From Campylobacteraceae bacterium (GTDB lineage Bacteria > Campylobacterota > Campylobacteria > Campylobacterales > Sulfurospirillaceae): DNA of 64,000 bases. The stretch's first letter is position 1. Each line of letters begins with the position of its first letter. The DNA lies in assembly GCA_027050775.1 (NCBI GenBank), contig JALUBH010000007.1, forward strand, positions 54,535 to 118,534, given 5' to 3'. Below the pieces are notes generated by a model. That model searched no databases. It saw nothing but the letters and a program-made list of their open reading frames with translations, and was not told where the DNA came from. The position numbers were made by a program, and so were the translations under genes. Shown here in pieces: positions 46,555-55,720 of this stretch.

Positions 46555-47835
46555 ATGACAACACAAAGCGTACTTGATTTATTAAAAGAGGAAATAGTCC
46601 CGGCACAAGGCTGTACCGAACCTATAGCCTTGGCGTATGTTTGCGCAAAAGCAGTTGAGATTTTAGGCACAACTCCTCAAAAGATAGATATATATGTATC
46701 GGGAAATATAATTAAAAATGTAAAATCCGTCAATATCCCAAATGCAGGCGGAATGATAGGTATAGAAGCAGCATGTGCTATGGGTGCCATCAAAGGCGAT
46801 GCTTCAAAAGAGTTGATGGTCATAAGCCAAGTCAAAGATGAAGATTTAGATGAAGTTAGAGAGTTTTTAAACAAAAAGACAATCAAAGTAATCCACGATA
46901 AAACAGATATACCTCTATATGCTAAAGCTGTGGTCTATAGTGGTGATGAAAATGCGATGGTGGAGATAAAACACTTACATACAAATATCACAAAGATAGA
47001 AAAAAACGGTAAAAATATCATAAATAGAGCTTGCAATGACGCAGAGTTTAGCACTCCTTATGAACAGCGTGAAAAACTCACTGTCAAGGGTATATATGAG
47101 TTAGCCAAAAGCATAGATATAAATCTTATCAAAGATTTGTTTGATTTGGTGGTGGAGAGAAACAGCACGATAGCCCAAGCAGGTCTTGATGGCGAATACG
47201 GTGTAAATATAGGTTGCATGATAAATAAAAATATACAAAAAGGCATATATGGTGATGACCAGAGAAACAGATGTGCCTCTTTCGCATCAGCGGGCGGAGA
47301 TGCGAGGATGAGTGGATGTTCCCTGCCTGTCATGACTACAAGCGGAAGCGGCAATCAAGGCATGGCAGCTTCTTTGCCTATCATAAAATACTGTAAAGAC
47401 CAAGGCAAATCACACGAAACTCTCATTCGCACACTCTTCTTTTCACACCTAACTACGATACATCTAAAGTCGAGCATAGGCAGACTCTCTGCGTTTTGTG
47501 GTGTTATTTGTGCTACGAGTGCGGTCAGCGGAGCTTTGGTATTTGTAGAAGGTGGTGACTACGAGAGCATATCCATGGCTATCACAAACTCTTTAGGAAA
47601 CATATCGGGAGTCATTTGCGACGGTGCAAAGGCATCGTGTGCCATGAAGATAGCCACCGGTATATACACAGCTTTTGACTCCTCCATGTTAGCGCTCTCA
47701 AATAGAGCACTTCACAGCGGGGATGGCATCGTAGGCAGAGATATAGAAGAGACCATAAGCAATATAGGTGTACTCGCAAAATCCGGCATGAAAGAGACTG
47801 ACAATATAATCTTGAGCATAATGGAAAAAAACTAA
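46555..47835 (+). CDS. L-cysteine desulfidase (CyuA/YhaM family)
   Basis: The family converts L-cysteine to pyruvate, ammonia and sulfide with an oxygen-sensitive Fe-S cluster. The 426-residue protein starts with EEIVPAQGCTEPIALAYVCA, the conserved Cys motif, and later has GCMINKNI, ARMSGCSLPVMTTSGSGNQG and ICDGAKASCAMK. It is related to the alpha chain of Fe-S serine dehydratase, and serine use cannot be excluded. It begins 5 bp after the DUF4139 gene and ends before a terminator. Confidence 0.9.
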   Translation: MTTQSVLDLLKEEIVPAQGCTEPIALAYVCAKAVEILGTTPQKIDIYVSGNIIKNVKSVNIPNAGGMIGIEAACAMGAIKGDASKELMVISQVKDEDLDEVREFLNKKTIKVIHDKTDIPLYAKAVVYSGDENAMVEIKHLHTNITKIEKNGKNIINRACNDAEFSTPYEQREKLTVKGIYELAKSIDINLIKDLFDLVVERNSTIAQAGLDGEYGVNIGCMINKNIQKGIYGDDQRNRCASFASAGGDARMSGCSLPVMTTSGSGNQGMAASLPIIKYCKDQGKSHETLIRTLFFSHLTTIHLKSSIGRLSAFCGVICATSAVSGALVFVEGGDYESISMAITNSLGNISGVICDGAKASCAMKIATGIYTAFDSSMLALSNRALHSGDGIVGRDIEETISNIGVLAKSGMKETDNIILSIMEKN

Positions 47836-47853
47836 AATAATTAAAAACTTCAT

Positions 47854-47898
47854 AAAAACCTCTATTTTTTGTCATCATACTTAAAACAGAGGTTTTTT
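47854..47898 (+). terminator. Terminator after the cysteine desulfidase gene
   Basis: Arms AAAAACCTCT (47854-47863) and AGAGGTTTTT (47888-47897) pair perfectly and end in a T-run, 18 bp after the stop codon. Confidence 0.75.
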
Positions 47899-48090
47899 AT
47901 CATATTTAGCCCTATTTTTATCATATCCTTAAATAAATTATAAATAAAATTAGAATATTTAGTAAATTTTTTAAGAAAAAATAGTGTAAAAAAGTTACAC
48001 TTTTAAAATTATATATTAATTTATGATTTGTTTTATTATCTTTTAAGTATATTTTATATATAATTCCGAAATTATTTTAAAGGATATAAA

Positions 48091-48186
48091 ATGTTCTCAA
48101 AACTAAACCCTATTCAAGTATTAGGAATTTTTGATTTTGTTGCCGTTATCGGTCTAGTTGCATTTGCTTATGCAGTTCTTTCGTAG
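48091..48186 (+). CDS. 31-residue predicted membrane peptide with own transcription unit
   Basis: ATG 48091 follows aaagga with good spacing. The product starts MFSKLNPIQVLGIFDFVAVI and continues as one hydrophobic helix (VAVIGLVAFAYAVLS). The short basic N-terminus suggests an N-in single-pass protein. A terminator stands before it and a 19-bp perfect hairpin after it, so it appears to be an independent gene. About 190 bp of AT-rich sequence upstream could hold its promoter. No family is recognised; small subunits of membrane complexes have this shape. Confidence 0.6.
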   Translation: MFSKLNPIQVLGIFDFVAVIGLVAFAYAVLS

Positions 48187-48202
48187 TATGTTCTACGCAT
48201 AA

Positions 48203-48254
48203 CTTCAAACCCAAATCAAGATTCACAAAAGTGGTTCTTGATTTGGGTTTGAAG
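48203..48254. terminator. 19-bp perfect hairpin, probable bidirectional terminator
   Basis: The arms at 48203-48221 and 48236-48254 (core CAAACCCAAATCAAG and its complement) are fully complementary with a 14-base loop. It lies between the small peptide gene and the opposing marC end. Confidence 0.75.
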
Positions 48255-48306
48255 AAATTCAAAAACAATCTCCTTTGATATAGGGGTGCTTGACATCCCT
48301 ATACAT

Positions 48307-48948
48307 TCACATGTACTCCTTTACTAACACACTTACACCAGCAACTATAAATTGGACTGCTATAGCTCCTACTATAAGCCCCATGAGTCTAGTTATGATT
48401 TTTGAACCTGTGATTCCGAGGTATTTTTTTATATATATACTATTTCTAAAAGCTAAATATACACTAAGAGCAACTATCAGAAATCCTATGATAAATGCAG
48501 ATAAAGAGACTACGCCTTCACTCTGGTTTCTTAGTATCAAAATAGTAGCAAATATTCCCGGTCCAAAAGTTATAGGGATAGCCAAAGGAATAACAGAAAA
48601 ATCCTCATGCTCTTTTGCTTCAACCCTCTCTTCTTTAGTTTGATTTTTAGACTCTACATAACCGTTTACCATCTTTATGGCCATCAAAAGCAAAACGATT
48701 CCACCCATCACCTTAAGTGAGTCAATCTCTATACCAAAAAGTTTTAACAAAAAATTTCCACTGAGCAAAACAACAAAGAAAGATATGATTATAGTTATAG
48801 TTGACTTTAACGCAATCTTTGATATCTCCTCTTTTGTAGAGTTTTCACCGAGCAAAGAGAGCATGATGGCGCTCACCCCCAGGGGGTCAACTATCGCCAT
48901 CATGGTTATCGTGTCTTGCAGAAGCAAATCAAAGAAGTTAGTCATCAA
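48307..48948 (-). CDS. MarC-family integral membrane protein
   Basis: The 213-residue protein has six hydrophobic segments and the MarC/UPF0056 signatures [23 protein letters not shown] near the N-terminus and [13 protein letters not shown] in the middle. The transported substrate, if any, is unknown, and the old link to multiple antibiotic resistance is not supported for the family. It overlaps ilvD by 11 bp. Confidence 0.88.
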   Translation of the reverse strand: MMTNFFDLLLQDTITMMAIVDPLGVSAIMLSLLGENSTKEEISKIALKSTITIIISFFVVLLSGNFLLKLFGIEIDSLKVMGGIVLLLMAIKMVNGYVESKNQTKEERVEAKEHEDFSVIPLAIPITFGPGIFATILILRNQSEGVVSLSAFIIGFLIVALSVYLAFRNSIYIKKYLGITGSKIITRLMGLIVGAIAVQFIVAGVSVLVKEYM

Positions 48949-50623
48949 ATTCCGTTTTTAATACCGCTCCATTGCTGGCATTTGTAACAAGTTGTCTATA
49001 TTGTTTGAGCCAACTGCCTTTTATGTCTTTCACTTTCGGCTTGAAATTCGCTCTTCTTTTTGCTATCTCTTCATCACTTAGTTCAACCTCTAGTATATAT
49101 TTATCCGCATCTATATGGATGATATCTCCATCTTGAAGAAGCCCTATCATGCCACCTTCAGCAGCCTCAGGAGAGACATGACCTATACTTAGACCTCGAG
49201 TCGCACCCGAAAATCTTCCATCTGTGATAAGTGCCACATCAGCTCCAAGTCCCATGCCCATCACCAAGCTTGTCGGACTGAGCATCTCTTGCATACCCGG
49301 ACCGCCTCGTGGTCCCTCGTATCTGATGACTGCTACATCGCCTTTTTTTAATTTTCCACCTACTATACCGGCAATCGCCTCTTGCTGAGAATCAAAACAG
49401 ACCGCTTTTCCTCTATAACTTCTCTCCCCAATGATTCCGGCAGTTTTGATGACACAACCTTCCTCGGCAAGGTTTCCAAAAAGTATGGCCAAGCCACCTT
49501 TTTTTGAATAAGAGTCTGCAAGCGGATGTATAACGGTCTCATCAGTGATAGAAGATAGAGATATTCTCTCTCCTACGGTCTCGCCTGTAATTGTCAAATT
49601 ATCTACATGTAGAGCTCCCGTATCCATCTTTGCGATTTCGTTCATCACGGCATTTACACCTCCAGCTCTATCTATATCTTCCATATGAACATTTGGCATA
49701 GACGGAGAAATCTTGGCTATGTGGGAAACTTTTTTGCTTATCTCGTTTATATCCGCTATATTGAAGTTTACTCCCGCTTCTCTCGCAATTGCTAACATAT
49801 GAAGAACGGTATTTGTACTTCCACCCATAGCCATATCTATAGCAAAAGCATTTCGCACGGCATTTTCATTTAAAATATTTCTAAAATTAAACTTTTCATC
49901 AAGGGCTATTTCGCAGATTCTTTTAGCAGCTTTTCGGATGATAACCTCTCGCTCAGGAGTAAGAGCAGGGATTGTTCCATTTCCGCTCAACGCTATACCC
50001 ATGGCTTCCATCAAGGTATTCATACTGTTTGCTGTGAACATTCCCGAACAACTTCCTCCACTTGGACAGGCATTGCACTCTATCTCTGTCAGCTCATCTT
50101 CAGTGATATCACCTTTTTCAAACTTTCCAACCGCTTCAAAAGCAGTCGATAAATCTATAGGTTGACCATCTTTGACATAGCCTTTTTTCATCGGTCCGCC
50201 GCTAACAAAAACCGTAGGAACATTTACTCTAAGAGCTCCCATAATCATACCGGGGATAATCTTATCACAGTTTGGCATACAAATCATAGCATCTAGCTTG
50301 TGTGCATTCATGACAGTTTCTATAGAACTAGCTATGATTTCACGACTAGGCAACGAGTAGAGCATACCATCATGACCCATAGCAATTCCATCATCTACAC
50401 CTATTGTATTAAATTCAAACGGGACACATCCATTTTTTCTTATCTCATCTTTGATGATTTCGCCATATTTGTTTAAAAAGAAATGTCCGGGGATAATCTC
50501 TATAAAAGAGTTTGCTACCCCGATAAATGGTTTGTCAAAATCCTCTTCTTTTACGCCTGTTGCACGAAATAAACTCCTATGAGGAGCTCTATCGTAACCT
50601 TTCTTTACTTGATCACTTCGCAT
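48938..50623 (-). CDS. ilvD: Dihydroxy-acid dehydratase
   Basis: IlvD dehydrates dihydroxy acids in valine and isoleucine synthesis using an Fe-S cluster. Cluster cysteines are seen in [12 protein letters not shown] and [32 protein letters not shown] and [11 protein letters not shown] are the other family motifs. The length of 561 residues is normal. The ATG at 50623 follows aaaggaaaca. Confidence 0.97.
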   Translation of the reverse strand: MRSDQVKKGYDRAPHRSLFRATGVKEEDFDKPFIGVANSFIEIIPGHFFLNKYGEIIKDEIRKNGCVPFEFNTIGVDDGIAMGHDGMLYSLPSREIIASSIETVMNAHKLDAMICMPNCDKIIPGMIMGALRVNVPTVFVSGGPMKKGYVKDGQPIDLSTAFEAVGKFEKGDITEDELTEIECNACPSGGSCSGMFTANSMNTLMEAMGIALSGNGTIPALTPEREVIIRKAAKRICEIALDEKFNFRNILNENAVRNAFAIDMAMGGSTNTVLHMLAIAREAGVNFNIADINEISKKVSHIAKISPSMPNVHMEDIDRAGGVNAVMNEIAKMDTGALHVDNLTITGETVGERISLSSITDETVIHPLADSYSKKGGLAILFGNLAEEGCVIKTAGIIGERSYRGKAVCFDSQQEAIAGIVGGKLKKGDVAVIRYEGPRGGPGMQEMLSPTSLVMGMGLGADVALITDGRFSGATRGLSIGHVSPEAAEGGMIGLLQDGDIIHIDADKYILEVELSDEEIAKRRANFKPKVKDIKGSWLKQYRQLVTNASNGAVLKTEFDD

Positions 50624-50684
50624 GTTGTTTCCTTTAAATATTTTTGAAATTATATGATTTTAGTGCTTTATACTATTTTAACCC

Positions 50685-50713
50685 TTTACATTTTTACAAA
50701 TAATTGATATAAT
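50685..50713 (+). promoter_or_regulatory. Sigma-70 promoter for the second tRNA cluster
   Basis: The -35 TTTACA (50685-50690) and the -10 TATAAT (50708-50713) are 17 bp apart. The first tRNA gene starts 19 bp after the -10 box. Confidence 0.8.
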
Positions 50714-50731
50714 TTCGTCTCTTTTTTAGAT

Positions 50732-50806
<75 letters not shown>

Positions 50807-50830
50807 TTTATTTTGAAAAAGATATTTAAA

Positions 50831-50868
50831 CTCTTGCTAAAGGCAAAGCAATGCTCAAGAGGATTTTT
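50831..50868 (+). terminator. Hairpin after tRNA-Gly
   Basis: CTCTTG (50831-50836) pairs with CAAGAG (50856-50861), with an inner TGC/GCA stem, followed by ATTTTTTT. It may terminate or process the tRNA transcript. Confidence 0.5.
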
Positions 50869-50912
50869 TTAGGAATTCACTTCCAAAAAAAGAAATAAAT
50901 AGTAAAGCGTTT

Positions 50913-51000
50913 GCCCGGATGGCGGAATTGGTAGACGCAAGGGACTTAAAATCCCTCGCTCATTGCGAGCGTGCCGGTTCAAGTCCGGCTCCGGGCACCA
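50913..51000 (+). tRNA. tRNA-Leu (TAA)
   Basis: A class II tRNA with a long variable arm. The anticodon loop CTTAAAA reads TAA between stems AGGGA/TCCCT. The acceptor GCCCGGA pairs with TCCGGGC, then A and encoded CCA. Confidence 0.95.
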
Positions 51001-51028
51001 CTAGATAATTTGGAGAAGACTTTGAGAT

Positions 51029-51103
51029 GGCGACATAGCCAAGTGGCTAAGGCAGGAGCCTGCAAAGCTCTGATCCCCGGTTCGAATCCGGGTGTCGCCT
51101 CCA
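51029..51103 (+). tRNA. tRNA-Cys (GCA)
   Basis: The anticodon stem GGAGC/GCTCT encloses CTGCAAA, reading GCA. The acceptor GGCGACA pairs with TGTCGCC, then T and encoded CCA. Confidence 0.95.
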
Positions 51104-51115
51104 TTTTATTTCTCA

Positions 51116-51211
51116 TTTTTACAAAGCAAAGCTTTGTAAAAATTCAATCACTAAAGCTTCGACTTTGTCGAAAGTTTAGTACATTATGAACTTTAGTTCC
51201 AAACTAAAGTT
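51116..51211 (+). other. Three-hairpin module between tRNA-Cys and tRNA-Ser
   Basis: Hairpin 1 has 12-bp arms (51116-51127 and 51131-51142, loop AAA). The shared 18-mer TCACTAAAGCTTCGACTT follows at 51148-51165 and forms hairpin 2 (TTCGACtttGTCGAA). Hairpin 3 has arms AACTTTAGTT (51189-51198) and AACTAAAGTT (51202-51211) before a T-rich tract. The first tRNA cluster has a related module at 6350-6406. Confidence 0.55.
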
Positions 51212-51225
51212 TTACTTTTTATTGT

Positions 51226-51315
51226 CGGGAGATGGCAGAGCTTGGTTTAATGCACCGGTCTTGAAAACCGGCGAGGGTCACACCTCCAGGAGTTCGAATC
51301 TCCTTCTCCCGGCCA
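51226..51315 (+). tRNA. tRNA-Ser (TGA), integration site
   Basis: A class II tRNA with a long variable arm. The anticodon loop CTTGAAA reads TGA between CCGGT/ACCGG. The acceptor CGGGAGA pairs with TCTCCCG, then G and encoded CCA. Its last 17 bases plus 4 more recur at 56438-56458, marking it as the attachment site of the adjacent element. Confidence 0.95.
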
Positions 51316-51319
51316 TCAC
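51299..51319. repeat. attL: 21-bp direct repeat at the tRNA-Ser 3' end
   Basis: The 21 bases from 51299 (TCTCCTTCTCCCGGCCATCA plus C) are repeated exactly at 56438-56458. The left copy completes the tRNA-Ser gene, so the host tRNA stays functional. Confidence 0.9.
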
Positions 51320-51365
51320 TTTCAAACCCCCTAAAATAGGGGCTTAAACTAATTTATTTTTTTAA

Positions 51366-51384
51366 GGTAGCTAAATGGTAGCTA
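51366..51384. promoter_or_regulatory. Possible integrase arm sites at the left end
   Basis: GGTAGCTA occurs twice (51366-51373 and 51377-51384) just after attL. Related GTAGCTA copies lie near attR at 56333-56355. Repeated short motifs near both ends suit accessory integrase binding. Confidence 0.4.
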
Positions 51385-51386
51385 TT

Positions 51387-52460
51387 TTATTCTAACAATC
51401 CTAATTTTTTACTCATATTTCGCACATCATTTTTGATATATTTGTTATATCTTTTAAATAACATAGAGACATCTGCATGACCTAAAATTTGAGAAATAAG
51501 ATTTACGCTGTATCTATTGCTGCTAACCATCATCGTTGCAAAAGTTGATCTTGTGTCATATAACCTTCGATATGGAATATCGCATTTTTCAAGTAATTTT
51601 TTCCAGTGATGATCTCTTATTCTGTGAGAATCAGTAAAAGGATTCTTTTTATGATTTAAGTAAATATAGCTATCATATTTAGAGGTCAGCTCAAATTGAT
51701 TTTTTAGATATGGATAGAGTTCATCAAATATTGGGATAATTCTTAAACTATTTACCGTTTTGGGAGTTGTTTCAACTCCTCCATCTCCTCTAGTCCTTAG
51801 AATTGAAATTTCTCTTTGCTCCCAATCAATATCGCTCCATTTAAGACCAAGCATTTCACCAGTTCTCATACCAGTAAAAAACGCCATAGCAAGAAAATTT
51901 TTAAACCATCCTGTAGCACTTTGTAGTATGGTTTGAACTTCCTCTTTGCTAAGAGGAAGAGCAGGGGCACTGTGTACCTTTACTCTTCTTATGTGAATAA
52001 ATGGATTTTTATCTATAGCTTCATCATAGATAGCTTCTTGAAAAATACCATTAAAAACTATCATTATCAGATCTAAAGATTTTCCAGAATATAACTCTTC
52101 TAGCTTATTAAGATAAACTCTTAAATCAGTCACTTTTATAGACCTTACATCCCTATCTCTAAATGCTGGTAATATATAATTTTTCAGTACGCTTTCATAT
52201 CTCTTTATAGTGGGTGCTTTAACTATTTTTGATTTTATATCCAAATAAATATTTGCATAATATTCAACAGTTTTTGCATCCTCTTTTTCAATTGAAATTT
52301 GACCTGTTTGTATTTTAAAGATCATATTAGGCAATAAATCATTTTGCACTAACTTTCTATTTTTCTTAGTATCATCAAGCCCTGTTGCTTGATTGATTCT
52401 TCTTCCATTGTGATATATGCTCATGTAGAGCTTTCCGCTCTTTTGATATAGGCTTGCCAT
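51387..52460 (-). CDS. Tyrosine recombinase (phage-type integrase)
   Basis: The enzyme catalyses site-specific integration and excision. The ATG at 52460 has a strong aaaggag site and gives 357 residues; an upstream in-frame extension lacks one. The SAM-like core-binding domain is N-terminal. Catalytic residues include Arg in GMRTGEMLGLKWSDID, the box RRLYDTRSTFATMM (Asp replaces the usual His of HxxR), and GHADVSMLFKRYNKY with the nucleophilic Tyr. It reads toward tRNA-Ser and must act on the 21-bp repeats. Confidence 0.93.
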   Translation of the reverse strand: MASLYQKSGKLYMSIYHNGRRINQATGLDDTKKNRKLVQNDLLPNMIFKIQTGQISIEKEDAKTVEYYANIYLDIKSKIVKAPTIKRYESVLKNYILPAFRDRDVRSIKVTDLRVYLNKLEELYSGKSLDLIMIVFNGIFQEAIYDEAIDKNPFIHIRRVKVHSAPALPLSKEEVQTILQSATGWFKNFLAMAFFTGMRTGEMLGLKWSDIDWEQREISILRTRGDGGVETTPKTVNSLRIIPIFDELYPYLKNQFELTSKYDSYIYLNHKKNPFTDSHRIRDHHWKKLLEKCDIPYRRLYDTRSTFATMMVSSNRYSVNLISQILGHADVSMLFKRYNKYIKNDVRNMSKKLGLLE

Positions 52461-52716
52461 TTTTTTCTCCTTTTTTGGCATTAGCCCTAATCCAACCATC
52501 TATCTCCAATCTATCAAATATGATTTTAGCATCTCCAATCTTAAAAAAATGTTTGTTTTCTTTAAAATCTCCATTGTAGAGTTTTTGCTTGATGAAACTT
52601 TCGCTGACTTTCATATAGTGTGATAGCTCTTTTTTAGATAAATAAGGACTATTGGCTTTTATTAATAAATCTTTGATTTGGGGGATAAGTTCTAAATTTT
52701 CAAAGTTGATGTTCAT
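52375..52716 (-). CDS. AlpA/excisionase-like small HTH protein
   Basis: The 113-residue protein has a central HTH resembling AlpA or MerR-type excisionases (YLSKKELSHYMKVSESFIKQKLYNGDF...FFKIGDAKIIFDRLEIDGWIRAN). It overlaps the integrase start by 86 bp and the rep stop by 4 bp. Such proteins direct excision or activate int, which fits its place. The basic tail after residue 80 is of unknown use. Confidence 0.75.
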   Translation of the reverse strand: MNINFENLELIPQIKDLLIKANSPYLSKKELSHYMKVSESFIKQKLYNGDFKENKHFFKIGDAKIIFDRLEIDGWIRANAKKGEKNGKPISKERKALHEHISQWKKNQSSNRA

Positions 52717-54059
52717 CTTTTCATCCTCCCCATCTTCTCCTCATAGGCAACTTCCAGTTTCCTAGCAGTATCAGTTCTTTTTTCTTCTTCTCCAAAGTCA
52801 AGCTCTCTCTCAAGAGTTTCAATCTGTTTTTCTAACTCAAAATTACTCAGCTCTTTAAAAGATATGACATTTACAGGTGTTATAACTTCTCCACTCTTTA
52901 AAAGTCTATATTTTCTATTGTCACCTTTGATGGTTACAGGGATATATCCTCTTTTATCTTCTCGAGCTTTTTTATATATCTCTTTTTGCTTTTGTGCTTC
53001 ATCCATGTAGTTTTGAGTAATAGCAGATAAAAACTCTGGTGATATAAATATACGATACATTAAAGCCTTTTTTATAAGCTTGTTAAACTCCTCTATAAAT
53101 CTATCTTCATCATATATGGTGCTTCTTCGTTTAAGTCTTTGTATGGAGAACTCACTTTGCAAAAAAGTATCAATATTAAAATTATCTTTCACATAATCCC
53201 ACATAAAAAGAGTTTTTGCTCTGCTTTTAGAGTTGTTTTTGATATCCTTTTGAGTTACGGTATTTAAGTCTATAAGTCTTATATCGCTCATAGCTTTTTT
53301 AAAAAGATTGTTTGCATTTGAAAGTAAATCTTCAAGGGTGGTTATCTTATAGGCTTTCAAGTGGGCTCTATGCATTTCAAACTCTATATTGAAGATTGGC
53401 TCTTTTATATCTAAACCGTTATTTAAAAAATACTCTTTCATCATCTCTTTTTTGTTTGATTTTTCAAGTTCTAGCTTTTTATCATAAAGCCTTAGCATAA
53501 ATGGTGCTTTTCCAACATATATGGTTTGAATATTTTTTGCACTTCCAATCTCTGTTATGCTTACATACTTTTTCTTTCTTGTTGCGAACATATTTTTATC
53601 TACAAAGCCAAAATCATAATTTATGAAGCAGTTTATATCAGCTCTTGTGATAGAGTAAAATCCAGTTTTTATCTCTTTTAGTAGATTATCATTGATAAAT
53701 TCAACAAGTGTCTTTGAACCTATCGTATATATGCCTATGCCTTGAAGTTGAACTCTTATATTGTGCAACTCTTTGTTTTTCGTTTCGTCTTTAAATCCAA
53801 CTCTAAAAAACTCATTTATATCTTTAAACCAATAAAATCCTTCTGCTTGATTTAGGAATTGCAAAGAGATATTTTTTAACTCTATAAATATATCAGAGTT
53901 TTTATACTCCATCTCTTGAGCTTCAAATCTTGCTTTTTTATCTTCTATTTGGTCTAAAATATCCAAGAACATATCATCATAATTTTCATTTGTTTCTACG
54001 AAGTAGTAGAGAGTATCAATACCACATATCATAGCTGTATTTTCTTTTAAAATATTCAT
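52713..54059 (-). CDS. Rep_trans-like rolling-circle replication initiator
   Basis: The 448-residue protein has ITRADINCFINYDF and TIYVGKAPFMLRLYDKKLELE, the pattern of the Rep_trans family (initiators of rolling-circle plasmids and filamentous phages). The nicking tyrosine cannot be fixed by eye. The C-terminal third is charged and helical. It lies downstream of a dyad-rich region that may be its origin. Assignment is by motif resemblance, so moderately sure. Confidence 0.7.
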   Translation of the reverse strand: MNILKENTAMICGIDTLYYFVETNENYDDMFLDILDQIEDKKARFEAQEMEYKNSDIFIELKNISLQFLNQAEGFYWFKDINEFFRVGFKDETKNKELHNIRVQLQGIGIYTIGSKTLVEFINDNLLKEIKTGFYSITRADINCFINYDFGFVDKNMFATRKKKYVSITEIGSAKNIQTIYVGKAPFMLRLYDKKLELEKSNKKEMMKEYFLNNGLDIKEPIFNIEFEMHRAHLKAYKITTLEDLLSNANNLFKKAMSDIRLIDLNTVTQKDIKNNSKSRAKTLFMWDYVKDNFNIDTFLQSEFSIQRLKRRSTIYDEDRFIEEFNKLIKKALMYRIFISPEFLSAITQNYMDEAQKQKEIYKKAREDKRGYIPVTIKGDNRKYRLLKSGEVITPVNVISFKELSNFELEKQIETLERELDFGEEEKRTDTARKLEVAYEEKMGRMKR

Positions 54060-54354
54060 AATTTTACCTCCTTTATAATTTGGTAATTTCCGTTTGTGTA
54101 GGGGTGTTACTATATACCCCTAGAAACTAATAATTAAGAGGATTATTTTACTTGTCAAAGAACCGTCACAAGTGAGGAACTCCAACAAGCAAAATAACCT
54201 CTTACAAGCCTAAAATAAATATAAAGATTTGCTAGTGTTTTAAACTAACGCCTCGAAATATCTATATTTTGCATAGAACAGTTTTTGCTCGTTGTTGGAT
54301 CAATAAATCTTTGAGAAGATGCTGACGCATTTCTCAAATATTTTTTGCTCTCAA
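54060..54354. other. Dyad-rich region upstream of rep, candidate origin
   Basis: No gene is visible in these 295 bases. One hairpin has arms TAGGGGT (54099-54105) and ACCCCTA (54116-54122). A longer imperfect inverted repeat pairs 54135-54155 with 54185-54204 (one bulge, one mismatch), and within it ACTTGT (from 54150) can pair with ACAAGT. This is the kind of structure found at double- or single-strand origins. Confidence 0.5.
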
Positions 54355-54609
54355 CTAAACTCCATAGAAAGTACATTTTCCAATCAAAGCAACTTCTACT
54401 TCTATTTGTGAGTTTTCTTTGCCTTTGTATTTATGTACCTTTTCAGGTGGAATTGATAAGTCTATCAACTGGTTTTTAGTTCCACCATTTTTTAGTGTGG
54501 TTTTGGTTAGCAGTTGTAGCTTTGTTTTAGGTGGAATGACAGTTCCATCTTCCTTAGTGTATGAACTCGACATGAATAAATTTAACAATGTACCTTTTAG
54601 GGTTAACAT
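54355..54609 (-). CDS. Small beta-rich protein, possible phage-type ssDNA-binding protein
   Basis: The 84-residue protein begins MLTLKGTLLNLFMSSSYTKE and alternates short strands, ending VEVALIGKCTFYGV. Size and place beside a rolling-circle Rep resemble gene V-type ssDNA-binding proteins of filamentous phages; the sequence match is too weak to be certain. Its ribosome site (aaggag) lies in a small hairpin, next to a 14-bp perfect palindrome, which suggests translational control. Confidence 0.5.
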   Translation of the reverse strand: MLTLKGTLLNLFMSSSYTKEDGTVIPPKTKLQLLTKTTLKNGGTKNQLIDLSIPPEKVHKYKGKENSQIEVEVALIGKCTFYGV

Positions 54610-54614
54610 TTTTT

Positions 54615-54639
54615 CTCCTTGTGGAGATTGGCGCCAATC
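54615..54639 (-). promoter_or_regulatory. RBS-sequestering hairpin and 14-bp palindrome
   Basis: On the coding strand CTCC-ACAA-GGAG (54626-54615) would hide the Shine-Dalgarno GGAG of the 84-residue gene. Overlapping it upstream is the perfect palindrome GATTGGCGCCAATC (54626-54639), which is GC-rich against an AT-rich background. Together they look like an operator or translational switch. Confidence 0.45.
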
Positions 54640-54691
54640 AATTTTTGATTTAAGATCTTGAATGAAAGTTTAGTATAGTAAGAGGCTTTTG

Positions 54692-55720
54692 TCAGGAGGA
54701 ATATTTTGGGTTTATGAGAAAAAGTTCCTCTGGATATTTTTCTAGGAATTGGGTATGAGGATGTTTTAAAAAGGCATCAAACATCATATTAAATTTATCA
54801 TCACCAATTTTTACATTGGGAGAGATTTCTTTTTTAAATATTTCTTTTATGAAGTTTTTTTCGTTTTCATCTAAATTATATTCTTTTGAAGCGCCAAAAA
54901 TTGGAAAATAAACAGATGATTTTATCCAAATTTCATTCTCAAATTCATAAAAATTTACAGGTTCTTTGAATAATTTATAGATAATGGCTTCTGTGATATG
55001 TTCTGCTTCGTTTTTTTTGGTTTTTAAAAATTTTATCTGCTCCCAATATAGCAAAATTGCCAAACTTTTAACAACTTGAGGAACTGTAGTTTTTTGCAAA
55101 ATAAACCAGTTATAAAGATTTTCTAGCATTTTTTTAGTTTTTTTATCTATATCGCGTAATAATCTAAGTTTTTCGATGTCTGAAATAAAAAATAAGTATA
55201 AAAAGAATTTTGTAACATTTCTATTTTTAACATATAGTGTTGAGAGCCAATATTTTAACCTAGATTCTGATTTGTCTGTTAATTTAAGTTTTCCTATTAT
55301 ATTTTTCCTGTGATGCAGCCTTAACCTGTTAACCTCTCTTAAGTCAGTCTGAATTTCTGCAAAATCTTTAGGGTATGCGTCTGAATTATTTAATAATTTT
55401 TGAATATTTATTGTGGTATCTATTAGGTATAAAATTTTATATAGTTCTTTGTAGATGATTTTTGTGTCAAAATAAATAAGAGAGTCAAAATTGACTATTT
55501 TGTCGAGATATTCTCCTATTTGTAAAAATTTGTTTATATCTGCTTCTGTATGATATTTTGTATAGAGATCAATTGTGTTTTTGACATAATTATTTCTTTT
55601 GGATAAATCTATTCCTTCTATAGGTTTAAAATTTATCAAATAGTAATCAAAAAAATACTCTTTTGATAATAATAAAATGATTTGATTGATAATTCCGTTT
55701 AGTTCGTTAGTGTTTTTCAT
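54692..55720 (-). CDS. Unknown 342-residue cargo protein
   Basis: The protein is mostly alpha-helical by composition and rich in Lys, Asn, Ile and Tyr, with no catalytic motif recognised. There is no signal peptide or clear transmembrane helix; FFLYLFFISDIEKLRLL is the most hydrophobic stretch. It lies in the slot where such elements carry accessory genes, often phage defence, but nothing in the sequence proves this. The start is ATG at 55720. Confidence 0.6.
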   Translation of the reverse strand: MKNTNELNGIINQIILLLSKEYFFDYYLINFKPIEGIDLSKRNNYVKNTIDLYTKYHTEADINKFLQIGEYLDKIVNFDSLIYFDTKIIYKELYKILYLIDTTINIQKLLNNSDAYPKDFAEIQTDLREVNRLRLHHRKNIIGKLKLTDKSESRLKYWLSTLYVKNRNVTKFFLYLFFISDIEKLRLLRDIDKKTKKMLENLYNWFILQKTTVPQVVKSLAILLYWEQIKFLKTKKNEAEHITEAIIYKLFKEPVNFYEFENEIWIKSSVYFPIFGASKEYNLDENEKNFIKEIFKKEISPNVKIGDDKFNMMFDAFLKHPHTQFLEKYPEELFLINPKYSS

